NCBI GenBank assembly: GCA_003694225.1
Contig: RFKT01000013.1
Location: forward strand, 1-8,584
Direction of reading: 5' to 3'
Length of the DNA stretch: 8,584 bases
Origin: Candidatus Dadabacteria bacterium
GTDB taxonomy: Bacteria; Bdellovibrionota_C; UBA2361; J135
This document shows, one piece after another, positions 1 through 6,286 of the stretch. The notes below the pieces were generated by a model. That model made no database searches, was not told where the DNA came from, and saw only the letters and a program-made list of their open reading frames with translations. Positions within the stretch are counted from its first letter, which is position 1. Each line of letters opens with the position of its first letter. The position numbers and the translations under genes are program-made.

Positions 1-591
1 CCCTATATTCGCGGAGGAGAAGGGGATAAAGCAGATGAAAGGGACTATCAAACCTTTTTTGCTTCGCATCCTGGCTCGGTGGCCGCTCCCACAGCAGGCC
101 TTCATTTTACACCCGAGATAATGGATCGGCTAAGGGATGCTGTGTATAGCGTGGATTTTGTTACATTGCACGTTGGCACTCCTTCTTTTATTCCTGTATA
201 CGTTCATGGTAAGGAGGGAAAGACAAGAGTGATTCCTCCCGCGCCTGAAAGGTGCGTTTTCTCAGCTTCTTTGATGGCAAAGATAAGAGATGCAAAGGAT
301 CGTGGAGGTAGGGTTATAGCTGTCGGCACAACGGTTGTAAGAGCCCTTGAATCAATGGCAAGGGTTAAGTGTGCTGAAGGTGAAGAGTTTGAAGCTGATC
401 TATTTATTACTCCGGAATACAAATTTAATCTGGTGGATTGCCTTGTGACTAATTTTCACCAGCCCGGAACAACCCATATGCTTATAGTAGAAGCGTTAAT
501 GGGGCGGGAATTGCTGGAGGAAAGCTATCACTATGCTCTTTCCAACAGGTATAGATTTTTAAGTTATGGAGATGGAATGTTGATCTTATGA
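1..591 (+). CDS. queA: S-adenosylmethionine:tRNA ribosyltransferase-isomerase, C-terminal part (5' end outside window)
   Basis: QueA transfers and isomerises the ribosyl group of S-adenosylmethionine onto preQ1 in tRNA, giving epoxyqueuosine; it acts in the cytoplasm, one step after Tgt. The frame is open from base 1, so the gene enters from the left. The visible part is 196 residues, against about 340-360 for the family. The first codons read PYIRG, followed by the hallmark GSVAAPTAGLHFT (residues 26-38 of the visible part), then the conserved LHVGTPSF-type segment and, near the end, LVTNFHQPGTTHMLIVEAL-like sequence. Internal ATGs such as that at 79 lie inside the conserved core and are not the true start. 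The stop TGA overlaps the tgt start in ATGA, which suggests translational coupling. Identification is firm; the N-terminal third cannot be assessed. Confidence 0.96.
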   Translation, partial: PYIRGGEGDKADERDYQTFFASHPGSVAAPTAGLHFTPEIMDRLRDAVYSVDFVTLHVGTPSFIPVYVHGKEGKTRVIPPAPERCVFSASLMAKIRDAKDRGGRVIAVGTTVVRALESMARVKCAEGEEFEADLFITPEYKFNLVDCLVTNFHQPGTTHMLIVEALMGRELLEESYHYALSNRYRFLSYGDGMLIL

Positions 592-1754
592 AAGAAGGGA
601 AGTTTAGGATATTAGCCGAAGATGGCAATGCTCGTTGTGGTGTATATGCTACAAGCTCGGGAGAGTTTGATACTCCAAACTTTATGCCTGTGGGCACAAG
701 GGGAAGCGTCAAAGGAGTTGATTGTGAAAGGCTTGAGGAGATAGGCACCCAGATTGTCCTTGTAAATACATATCATCTTTGGATAAGGCCAGGGGTAGAG
801 CATGTTAAAGCCCTTGGGGGGATACATAAGTTTACCGGCTGGAATGGGCCTATATTGAGCGATAGCGGTGGTTTCCAGATATATTCCTTGTCATCTTTAA
901 GGAAAATCACAGAAGAGGGGGTAGAATTCCGCTCACATCTGGATGGGGCAAAAAAGTTTTTGTCTCCCGAGCTTGCCGTTTCCTTGCAGGAGGATCTGGG
1001 AGTTGATATTGCAATGGCATTGGATGAGTGCCCGCCTGCGGATCTGTCTTACGGAGAGGTCGAAAGATCTCTTAACTTAACCCTTCGGTGGGCATCGAGA
1101 TCGCTTAAAGCGAAGACAAAAGACACAATGTCCCTTTTTGGGATTACCCAAGGGGGATGTTATAAAGATCTTAGGGCAAGATCGGCGGAAGAGATCTGCG
1201 CGATGGATTTTGATGGAGTAGCTGTGGGCGGGCTTAGCGTTGGGGAGCCAAAAGATGTTATGTACGAGGTGCTTGACTATCATGTTCCAGATCTATGTCC
1301 CCGAAGAGTTAGATATCTGATGGGAGTTGGAACTCCCCGTGATATTGTTGAAGCTGTAAGGCATGGCATAGATCTCTTTGATTGCGTTATTCCTACCCGT
1401 AGTGGCAGGTTCGGCCGGGCATTTATAAGTGGGGAGGAGCCTTATATCAATATAAAAAATTCGAGGCATGCCAAGGCGGATATGCCTCTAGATGAAGGGT
1501 GCTTATGCCTTTCTTGCAGGCGCTACTCTAGGGGCTATATTCACCATCTCTTTAAGTCGGGAGAGATGCTAGGCCCTCAACTTGTAACTATCCATAATCT
1601 CGCCCACTATATGGGGCTTATGGCTTCTATTAGGGAGGCAGTAAAGGCCGGGCAGTTTGGGGCACTTTATCGGAAGATAAGGATGCGGTATAAGGGGGTG
1701 GACATCGAAGAGGGATGTAATGATAAAAAGGGCGGTGATAAAGAAGAAGTATAG
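588..1754 (+). CDS. tgt: tRNA-guanine transglycosylase (queuine/preQ1 tRNA-ribosyltransferase)
   Basis: Tgt swaps guanine-34 for preQ1 in GUN-anticodon tRNAs (Asp, Asn, His, Tyr), the entry step of queuosine into tRNA. The product has 388 residues, close to the usual 370-390. SDSGGFQ (91-97) carries the general-base Asp92. FDCVIPTRSGR (264-274) carries the nucleophile Asp265. The zinc site is C305, C307, C310 and H336, in the normal CxCx2C...H arrangement. DEC at 146-148 and LSVGE at 216-220 place Cys148 and Val218 where bacterial preQ1-type enzymes have them, which fits the adjacent queA and argues for de novo queuosine rather than queuine salvage. The C-terminal 15 or so residues are a charged, lysine-rich tail with no obvious role. 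The ATG start sits in ATGA with the queA stop. Confidence is very high. Confidence 0.98.
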   Translation: MKEGKFRILAEDGNARCGVYATSSGEFDTPNFMPVGTRGSVKGVDCERLEEIGTQIVLVNTYHLWIRPGVEHVKALGGIHKFTGWNGPILSDSGGFQIYSLSSLRKITEEGVEFRSHLDGAKKFLSPELAVSLQEDLGVDIAMALDECPPADLSYGEVERSLNLTLRWASRSLKAKTKDTMSLFGITQGGCYKDLRARSAEEICAMDFDGVAVGGLSVGEPKDVMYEVLDYHVPDLCPRRVRYLMGVGTPRDIVEAVRHGIDLFDCVIPTRSGRFGRAFISGEEPYINIKNSRHAKADMPLDEGCLCLSCRRYSRGYIHHLFKSGEMLGPQLVTIHNLAHYMGLMASIREAVKAGQFGALYRKIRMRYKGVDIEEGCNDKKGGDKEEV

Positions 1755-1773
1755 CGGAGGGTGATTTAAAAAT

Positions 1774-2193
1774 ATGGTTTCTATTCGGCACACATTAATG
1801 AGGCATTGGATGCCACGGCTGATTTTAGCTTATCTTGTGCTTGCATATAACTTTGAGAGCGCGGCTTTTGCTCAGCAGGATTCTCTGCCGCCGCCTCCTT
1901 CTTTTGGGGAGCTTGTGGTTCGCATGATCCCCATGCTTGTAATGGTCTTTTTTGTGTTTTACTTTTTGGTACTAAAGCCACAACAGGCTAAATTAAAGGC
2001 TCAGGAAGATATGGTTAATTCCTTAAAGAAAGGCGACAAGCTCCTTACATCGGGAGGGATAATAGGAAGGGTTGCGGGGATTTATGAAGACTATATACTT
2101 GTAGAGGTTTCTAATGGAGTAAAGATTAAGGTTATAAAAAGCAAGATAGAAAAGAAGATAGAAAAGAAGTTAGGAGGCTCTTCAGATAAGTGA
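1774..2193 (+). CDS. yajC: Sec translocase accessory subunit YajC, with N-terminal signal-peptide-like extension
   Basis: YajC is a small inner-membrane protein that associates with SecDF and SecYEG. The 139-residue product contains one clear transmembrane helix (about 47-67), then the signature KPQQ (68-71) and the conserved cytoplasmic stretch LKKGDKLLTSGGIIGRV (84-100), ending in a Lys-rich tail. Before the helix lies a basic N-region, a hydrophobic core (LILAYLVLAY, 16-25) and a possible cleavage site AFA|QQ near residue 33, then a Pro-rich spacer. This makes it longer than E. coli YajC (about 110 residues). ATG 1774 is the first in-frame start after an in-frame TGA at 1762; a GGAGG at 1756-1760 is 13 nt upstream, a rather long spacing. 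ATG 1798 is a possible alternative but has no visible ribosome-binding site. The position between tgt and secD matches the conserved operon. Confidence 0.93.
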   Translation: MVSIRHTLMRHWMPRLILAYLVLAYNFESAAFAQQDSLPPPPSFGELVVRMIPMLVMVFFVFYFLVLKPQQAKLKAQEDMVNSLKKGDKLLTSGGIIGRVAGIYEDYILVEVSNGVKIKVIKSKIEKKIEKKLGGSSDK

Positions 2194-2209
2194 TATTGGA
2201 GGCGGGCAA

Positions 2210-3745
2210 GTGACATCTGAGGTAAAAAAGCGGCTAATTATATTTGCGTTGACAGTTGTAGGCGGCTTAGCATTTATTGCACCTACAATTTTTAAGGATG
2301 CCTTTCGAGACAGCACATGGATTTCTAAGCCTATAAGCTTGGGCTTGGATCTGGTTGGGGGTGTTCATCTTGTCTATGAGGTTGACACTAAAGAAGCTGT
2401 AAAAAGCAGGCTTCAAAGTATAGCTAACGGCCTTAAGTCCGAGCTTCGGAAGCAGAAGATAGCGATCCTTAGGGGAAAGGCTACTGATGACCTTAAGCTT
2501 GAGCTCACTGTGATTAGCGACAGGGTCGTTGAAAGGGTTAAGGGAAAGGTTGCTGAGGATTATAGGGATCTTGAGTTTGTTTCAGTTAAAAAAACCGGGA
2601 GCAGGCCTATACTGGTCTACCAGTTTCCCGCATTTAGGGCTGCAAAGATAGAACATGAGGCAGTAAATCAAGCTATAGAAACCTTGCGCAATCGGGTGGA
2701 TCAGTTTGGCGTGGCAGAGCCATTAATACAGAGGGCGGGAGAAAAGCGGATCATCCTGCAGATGCCGGGTATAAAGGATATTGAAGCTGTAAAAAAAGTG
2801 GTTGGATCCGTCGCAAAACTTGAGTTCAGGCTTATTCCTCTTCCCGGTGGCAATATGCCTGTTATAACCTTGCGGGACAGGGCGGGCAATCCAGTCAAGG
2901 TTGAGGATGAAGTGCTGATGACAGGCAATTCCGTTGCCGATGCTCGTGTGAGCATAGTTCGAGGAAAAGTCGAGGTGTCTCTTACATTGACTCCTGAAGG
3001 GGGGCGAATCTTTCGTAAGATAACCAGCGCTAATGTTGGGAGGAATCTCTCAATTATACTCGACAACGTTGTCTATTCTTCTCCAAGAATCAATGAAGCT
3101 ATTGGGGGGGGGAGGGCAAGCATCTCAGGCGGATTTACACTGGAGGAGGCAAAGCAGTTGGCTGTTGTGCTAAGGGCGGGCGCTCTCCCGGCTCCCCTGA
3201 AGATCTTAGAAGAGAGAACGGTTGGACCAACACTTGGAGCTGTATCTATTAAAAAGGGCATTACGGCTATAATCATAGGCTCTCTCTTGATAGTCGTCTT
3301 TATGGCGCTTTATTACAAGAAATCCGGCCTTGTTGCTGTGCTTACCTTGGCGCTTAATCTCTTTTTTATGTTAAGCCTGCTCGCTGCCTTTGGAGCTACC
3401 CTTACATTGCCGGGGCTTGCGGGCCTGGCATTGACTGTGGGCATGGCAGTTGACGCAAATGTGCTCATTTTTGAGAGAATACGGGAGGAGATTCGGAACG
3501 GCTCTACCAGAGATGCGGCTGTGGATGCAGGGTATCGCAAGGCTTTGTCTGCGATAGTAGATTCTAATATTACTACTTTGCTTACTGGCATTATACTTTA
3601 TTATTTTGGGACAGGCCCTGTCCGGGGCTTTGCTGTAACTCTCAGTGTGGGGATATTGACAACTCTTTACTGTGCCGCATTTGTTGGGCGTCTTGCGTTT
3701 GATGTTATGCCGCTTAAGTCGAGTAAGGGGGTTATATCAATTTAG
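2210..3745 (+). CDS. secD: Protein translocase subunit SecD
   Basis: SecD pairs with SecF as an RND-type membrane motor that uses the proton-motive force to finish protein export at SecYEG. The product has 511 residues. Visible parts in order: TM1 (about 8-28); GLDLVGGVH (45-53), the classic SecD opening motif; a large periplasmic region ending in SANVGRNLSI...GGRASISGGFT; RAGALPAPLKILEERTVGPT before TM2; and five further membrane segments (about 351-371, 375-397, 399-421, 445-466, 475-500). The proton-path motif VDANVLIFERIREE lies at about 414-427, with Asp415. The start is GTG at 2210, supported by GGAGG at 2198-2202 with 7 nt spacing. A run of nine G at 3104-3112 encodes three Gly within a normally Gly-rich stretch, so the frame is intact. 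It lies 16 nt after yajC. Confidence 0.98.
   Translation: MTSEVKKRLIIFALTVVGGLAFIAPTIFKDAFRDSTWISKPISLGLDLVGGVHLVYEVDTKEAVKSRLQSIANGLKSELRKQKIAILRGKATDDLKLELTVISDRVVERVKGKVAEDYRDLEFVSVKKTGSRPILVYQFPAFRAAKIEHEAVNQAIETLRNRVDQFGVAEPLIQRAGEKRIILQMPGIKDIEAVKKVVGSVAKLEFRLIPLPGGNMPVITLRDRAGNPVKVEDEVLMTGNSVADARVSIVRGKVEVSLTLTPEGGRIFRKITSANVGRNLSIILDNVVYSSPRINEAIGGGRASISGGFTLEEAKQLAVVLRAGALPAPLKILEERTVGPTLGAVSIKKGITAIIIGSLLIVVFMALYYKKSGLVAVLTLALNLFFMLSLLAAFGATLTLPGLAGLALTVGMAVDANVLIFERIREEIRNGSTRDAAVDAGYRKALSAIVDSNITTLLTGIILYYFGTGPVRGFAVTLSVGILTTLYCAAFVGRLAFDVMPLKSSKGVISI
3104..3112 (+). repeat. Nine-G homopolymer inside secD
   Basis: An uninterrupted run of nine G encodes Gly299-Gly301 in SecD, followed by AGGG. 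The frame is open on both sides and the protein motif continues normally (GGGRASISGGFT). Such tracts are prone to polymerase slippage and sequencing error. Confidence 0.9.
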
Positions 3746-3767
3746 AGTGTGTATGGAGATCGATTAG

Positions 3768-4673
3768 ATGGAGCTTGTATCACCCAAATTAAATTTCGAT
3801 TTTCTGGCGAAATCAAAGTACGCTGTTATTATCTCTTTGGCTGTGATCTGCTACTCGTTTTATCTTTGGTTCAGTTTGGGAGGAGATAAGTATGGGGTTG
3901 ATTATAAAGGCGGCACAGAAGTTGTAGTTCAGTTCAAAAAAGAAATTAAAAGCGATAAGATTAGGAAAGCTTTGAAGGAAAGCGGCATCGCAACTGCAAT
4001 AGTCCAGTCATTTGAAGAGGGCACCCGCGAGTTTTCAATACGTGTTGGAGGCTCTGACGAGAGTGTAAAGGCTAATATAAAGAAGGCGTTGGATTCGGGG
4101 TTTAAGGATTCTTATGAGATAGAAAAGATCGATGTTGTAGGCCCGACCATTGGAAAGGAGTTGAGGAGAAAGGCCTTGATGGCGGTTATATTCGGCTTGG
4201 TGGGCATGCTTATATATATTTCTGTGCGTTTTGAGTTTGCCTTTGCATTGGGCGCGGTAGTAGCGCTTTTCCACGATGTGGTTGTGTGTACGGGCGTATA
4301 CCTTTTGTGCGGGAGGGAGATTAGCGCTTCAACCTTGGCTGCAGCGCTAACCATTGTGGGATATTCTGTAAACGACACAATAATCATCTTTGACAGGTGC
4401 CGTGAATATATCCTAAAAACCAAGAAGTTCAATCTTGTTGAGGTAATGAATGCGAGCATCAACTCAACCCTTGGCAGGACGATTATTACTAGTTTGCTTA
4501 CTTTATTTTCCGCTTTGGCCCTTCTGCTCTATGGTGGCGGCGCCATAGCAGACCTGAGCTTATACCTTGTAGTTGGTGTTATAACAGGCACATATTCGAC
4601 TATCTTTATAGCATGCCCGGTAGTGATTGCATGGGATAAGTGGAGATATGAGGCTAAGCGTGATTCTGCTTAA
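3768..4673 (+). CDS. secF: Protein translocase subunit SecF
   Basis: SecF is the second half of the SecDF export motor in the inner membrane. The 301-residue product matches the family length. TM1 is about 18-37, followed by GVDYKGGTE (43-51), a short periplasmic domain, the VVGPTIGKELRRKA segment before TM2, and five more membrane helices. GYSVNDTIIIFDR (198-210) is the SecF signature, with Asp203 in the membrane core equivalent to the SecD Asp. STLGRTIITS follows in the next loop. ATG 3768 has GGAG at 3755-3758, a good spacing, 22 nt after secD. The stop TAA (4671-4673) overlaps the stop of the convergent cytochrome gene. Convergent arrangement marks the end of the queA-secF operon. Confidence 0.98.
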   Translation: MELVSPKLNFDFLAKSKYAVIISLAVICYSFYLWFSLGGDKYGVDYKGGTEVVVQFKKEIKSDKIRKALKESGIATAIVQSFEEGTREFSIRVGGSDESVKANIKKALDSGFKDSYEIEKIDVVGPTIGKELRRKALMAVIFGLVGMLIYISVRFEFAFALGAVVALFHDVVVCTGVYLLCGREISASTLAAALTIVGYSVNDTIIIFDRCREYILKTKKFNLVEVMNASINSTLGRTIITSLLTLFSALALLLYGGGAIADLSLYLVVGVITGTYSTIFIACPVVIAWDKWRYEAKRDSA

Positions 4674-4963
4674 TTATTCCGGCTGTTGACTTTAAGATAT
4701 GATATGATAGCGCTCCTTTCAGTTTCTGTGAGAGGAGGCAATCCCTTCTCTATCATTCTTTTTTGCATTATTTCTACAAGATTAGGCCATTGGTAGCTAT
4801 AGTGTCTTTTGGGGTGAGGCAGATCGTGGCACATGATGCACCGGGAGCGGAATAAAGCCTCCCCTCTGGAAATATTAGGATCATTATTGGAGATGTTGTA
4901 CTGAGAGCAGGATAATATCCCACATGCTGAAAAAATGACCATAAGTGTGGTGCGCAATTTCAT
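4670..4963 (-). CDS. Small monoheme c-type cytochrome, probable lipoprotein
   Basis: The 97-residue product begins with a basic N-region (MKLR), a hydrophobic core and ILSC at 16-19, a plausible lipobox that would make Cys19 a lipid-anchored N-terminus on the periplasmic side. CIMCH (42-46) is a single CxxCH haem c attachment site. Downstream, W59, then M66 or M70 (candidate axial ligand), then a TETERSAIISYL segment follow the usual end of small class-I-like cytochrome c domains. The role is presumably electron transfer; donor and acceptor are unknown. The frame is open 23 codons further upstream, but that extension overlaps the preceding gene and destroys the signal sequence, so I chose ATG 4963. 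That ATG is one base after the TAG of the barrel gene, indicating translational coupling. Its own stop TAA overlaps the stop of secF. Confidence 0.85.
   Translation of the reverse strand: MKLRTTLMVIFSACGILSCSQYNISNNDPNISRGEALFRSRCIMCHDLPHPKRHYSYQWPNLVEIMQKRMIEKGLPPLTETERSAIISYLKVNSRNN
4704..4764 (+). terminator. Possible secF terminator embedded in the convergent cytochrome gene
   Basis: ATGATAG (4704-4710) can pair with CTATCAT (4750-4756), with an inner 8-bp stem between 4713-4720 and 4730-4737 (one G-U), followed by six T at 4759-4764. The outer stem is A/U-rich and its loop is long, so this is a weak intrinsic terminator candidate. It lies about 30 bases past the secF stop, within the coding sequence of the opposite-strand cytochrome gene. 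Confidence 0.22.
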
Positions 4964-4964
4964 C

Positions 4965-6137
4965 CTAAAACCCAAGGTTTCCTGAATCACGCCCTTTTTC
5001 TCCAAGGTAACGGCGGCTTTTATTCGTAACAAACTCGATATACCAAGTAAGCATTAGCCTGTAGTCATCTTTGAGCTGAGGGCCGTTGAGATCTTGGTAG
5101 ATTGGAAGAGAGAGCTGGAGATTTAATATGTGCAGCGGGAAGGGCTGCCATTGAATGCCTGCTGTTGCGAACAGCTTTGTTCCCCCATAGTTGTCAGGAT
5201 CCCAAAGAGGAGTCATATACGGAGATGAAGGGTCACCTTTAGTTGCTCTTCCAGAAGATCCATTTCGGGCGGAGTCGGCTTCGCCGTGAATTGAATCTGC
5301 AAATTTCGCATTTATCTGAAATTCAGCTAGGAAGTTATAACGGAACTGATACATGTAATACATATCAATCTTTGCTTCACTGCCCAAGTGGTATCCCCTG
5401 TGGTTATCAGTGAATCTAGGCGTGATGTATGAATTTATTCCCCACCAGTGGGGGCTTGATGATGCTTCGTATAAAAATCCAACAGTGGGATCTATTGTTC
5501 CTGTGCTTGTCTGCATTGAATATGGAAGCAGCTCATCTTGTCTTGCCTTTAGTGGATGGGATTTATTTTTCTTGTCAATTGAACCGGTGGGTATACTGAG
5601 CCCAAAAAGGAGAGAGTATTCCTTTTTCGGCATTAGCGGATCATCGGCGTAGAGCCTATATTTGGCCATAAACATTGTATCTCCAAACCCAGCGGATTCC
5701 ATATCATAACCCTCTCTACCTGTCATATTTTGCATTTTGGAATTAAATCGCATAGGCATTGTGTTGTCATTCCACATCGCCATAAAGCCGGCAAAGAAAT
5801 CATCTGTGAAGGAATATCCTAGGGAAAAAGATCCCATCTGCATGGCCATTGACTTTGGGGCTGCCATAAACTTTCCATTTGCTGGGTCACCAAGAATTTC
5901 TCTTAATTTCACATCCGATCGCCCTTCCTTTAACCCATCCATATTCATGTATGTGTAGCTGATTTTCGTTCTATATTCGAAGGTTTCTGGAACTCCACCT
6001 CCCGGTATGTTTAACGGCATATTGCCCCCACATTTGCCGCAACAAAGCCCGGTATAAGGGTATGCAGGAAGTTGAAGATATAGGTTGATAATCAGGATGA
6101 TCCCCGTTAAAGATTGCAAATTTTTGATCTTCTTCAT
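4965..6137 (-). CDS. Met-rich outer-membrane beta-barrel protein (transporter/MetA-like family), function unknown
   Basis: The 390-residue product has a signal peptide (basic MKKIK start, hydrophobic core to about residue 27) and then a cysteine cluster CCGKC (32-36) and GGNMPLNIPGGG-type sequence. The rest is alternating aromatic/polar segments typical of beta-strands, with WDPDNYGG and QWQPFPLHILNLQLSLP near the C-terminus and a terminal Phe, the usual outer-membrane assembly signal. It resembles proteins annotated as 'transporter' or as the putative phenol MetA-pathway barrel family; I recall that resemblance and have not searched. Thirteen Met fall in residues 91-157, many as MxM, so they would share one face of a strand. 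This could hint at soft-metal (copper) handling, which is inference. Start ATG 6137 has only a weak GGGG-containing ribosome site. It leads the operon with the cytochrome gene and is divergent from the RegB-like kinase. Confidence 0.8.
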   Translation of the reverse strand: MKKIKNLQSLTGIILIINLYLQLPAYPYTGLCCGKCGGNMPLNIPGGGVPETFEYRTKISYTYMNMDGLKEGRSDVKLREILGDPANGKFMAAPKSMAMQMGSFSLGYSFTDDFFAGFMAMWNDNTMPMRFNSKMQNMTGREGYDMESAGFGDTMFMAKYRLYADDPLMPKKEYSLLFGLSIPTGSIDKKNKSHPLKARQDELLPYSMQTSTGTIDPTVGFLYEASSSPHWWGINSYITPRFTDNHRGYHLGSEAKIDMYYMYQFRYNFLAEFQINAKFADSIHGEADSARNGSSGRATKGDPSSPYMTPLWDPDNYGGTKLFATAGIQWQPFPLHILNLQLSLPIYQDLNGPQLKDDYRLMLTWYIEFVTNKSRRYLGEKGRDSGNLGF

Positions 6138-6164
6138 AAACTGCCCCGTGCAAAGAAAAGCCTT

Positions 6165-6181
6165 GTTTAATTTAAATAAAC
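6165..6181. repeat. AT-rich near-palindrome in the barrel operon leader
   Basis: GTTTAATTTAAATAAAC has exact 5-base arms GTTTA/TAAAC around a TTTAAA centre. It would sit in the 5' leader of the barrel gene, downstream of the proposed -10. It does not match an FNR, Fur or CRP consensus that I know. It could be an operator or merely AT-rich leader sequence. Confidence 0.3.
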
Positions 6182-6189
6182 TGCAAACC

Positions 6190-6219
6190 TAAATAAGCCT
6201 AAGGCAAGGCGTATTGCAA
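6190..6219 (-). promoter_or_regulatory. Possible sigma-70-type promoter of the barrel/cytochrome operon
   Basis: On the minus strand TTGCAA (6219-6214) is followed, after 18 bases, by TATTTA (6195-6190), a tolerable -35/-10 pair. It would give a leader of about 45 nt to ATG 6137. The -35 abuts the candidate RegA palindrome, the geometry expected for an activator beside RNA polymerase. AT-rich sequence makes chance matches easy, so confidence is low. Confidence 0.35.
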
Positions 6220-6236
6220 TGCGTCATATTGTCGCA
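6220..6236. promoter_or_regulatory. Candidate RegA/PrrA operator (imperfect palindrome)
   Basis: TGCGTCATATTGTCGCA is an imperfect inverted repeat: arm TGCGTC and arm GTCGCA (reverse TGCGAC) agree at 5 of 6 positions around a 5-bp AT-rich centre. The core GCGTC-N5-GTCGC fits the GCGNC-N5-GNCGC pattern reported for PrrA, and fits the Bradyrhizobium RegR box at most specified positions, both as I recall them. It lies between the RegB/RegA genes and the divergent barrel/cytochrome operon, abutting a plausible -35 element of the latter. Binding has not been shown; this is a pattern match in a suggestive place. Confidence 0.55.
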
Positions 6237-6286
6237 GTAACAGCAGCTTGAAATTGTGCTATTTAATAGGGGAGGCTTAGAGTGCT

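Noticed and set aside
2701..3066. 121-residue open frame on the minus strand within secD.
   Set aside because: It is fully antisense to a conserved secD region, shows no recognisable motif and has no ribosome site that I can see.
4529..4548. Strong 8-bp hairpin with GCGG loop inside secF.
   Set aside because: No T-run follows on either strand, and the bases encode the conserved LYGGGAIA stretch, so it is probably a by-product of coding sequence.
4964..5032. Longer 120-residue form of the cytochrome starting at 5032.
   Set aside because: It overlaps the barrel gene by 68 bases and buries the signal sequence. ATG 4963 gives a clean signal/lipobox and 1-nt coupling.
5410..5652. 80-residue open frame on the plus strand within the barrel gene.
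   Set aside because: It is antisense to the barrel gene and shows no recognisable domain; treated as a shadow of that gene.
6202..6220. Sigma-54-like promoter (GG ... TTGCA) in the divergent region, and a similar one on the minus strand near 6150-6165.
   Set aside because: The GG-to-GC spacing is 11 bases on the plus strand and 9 on the minus strand. Sigma-54 needs exactly 10, and the regulator nearby has no AAA+ domain.
6257..6265. Extended -10 element (TGCTATTTA) upstream of the kinase gene.
   Set aside because: Transcription would start at about 6272, inside the ribosome-binding site at 6269-6275, and there is no -35 at a usable distance.
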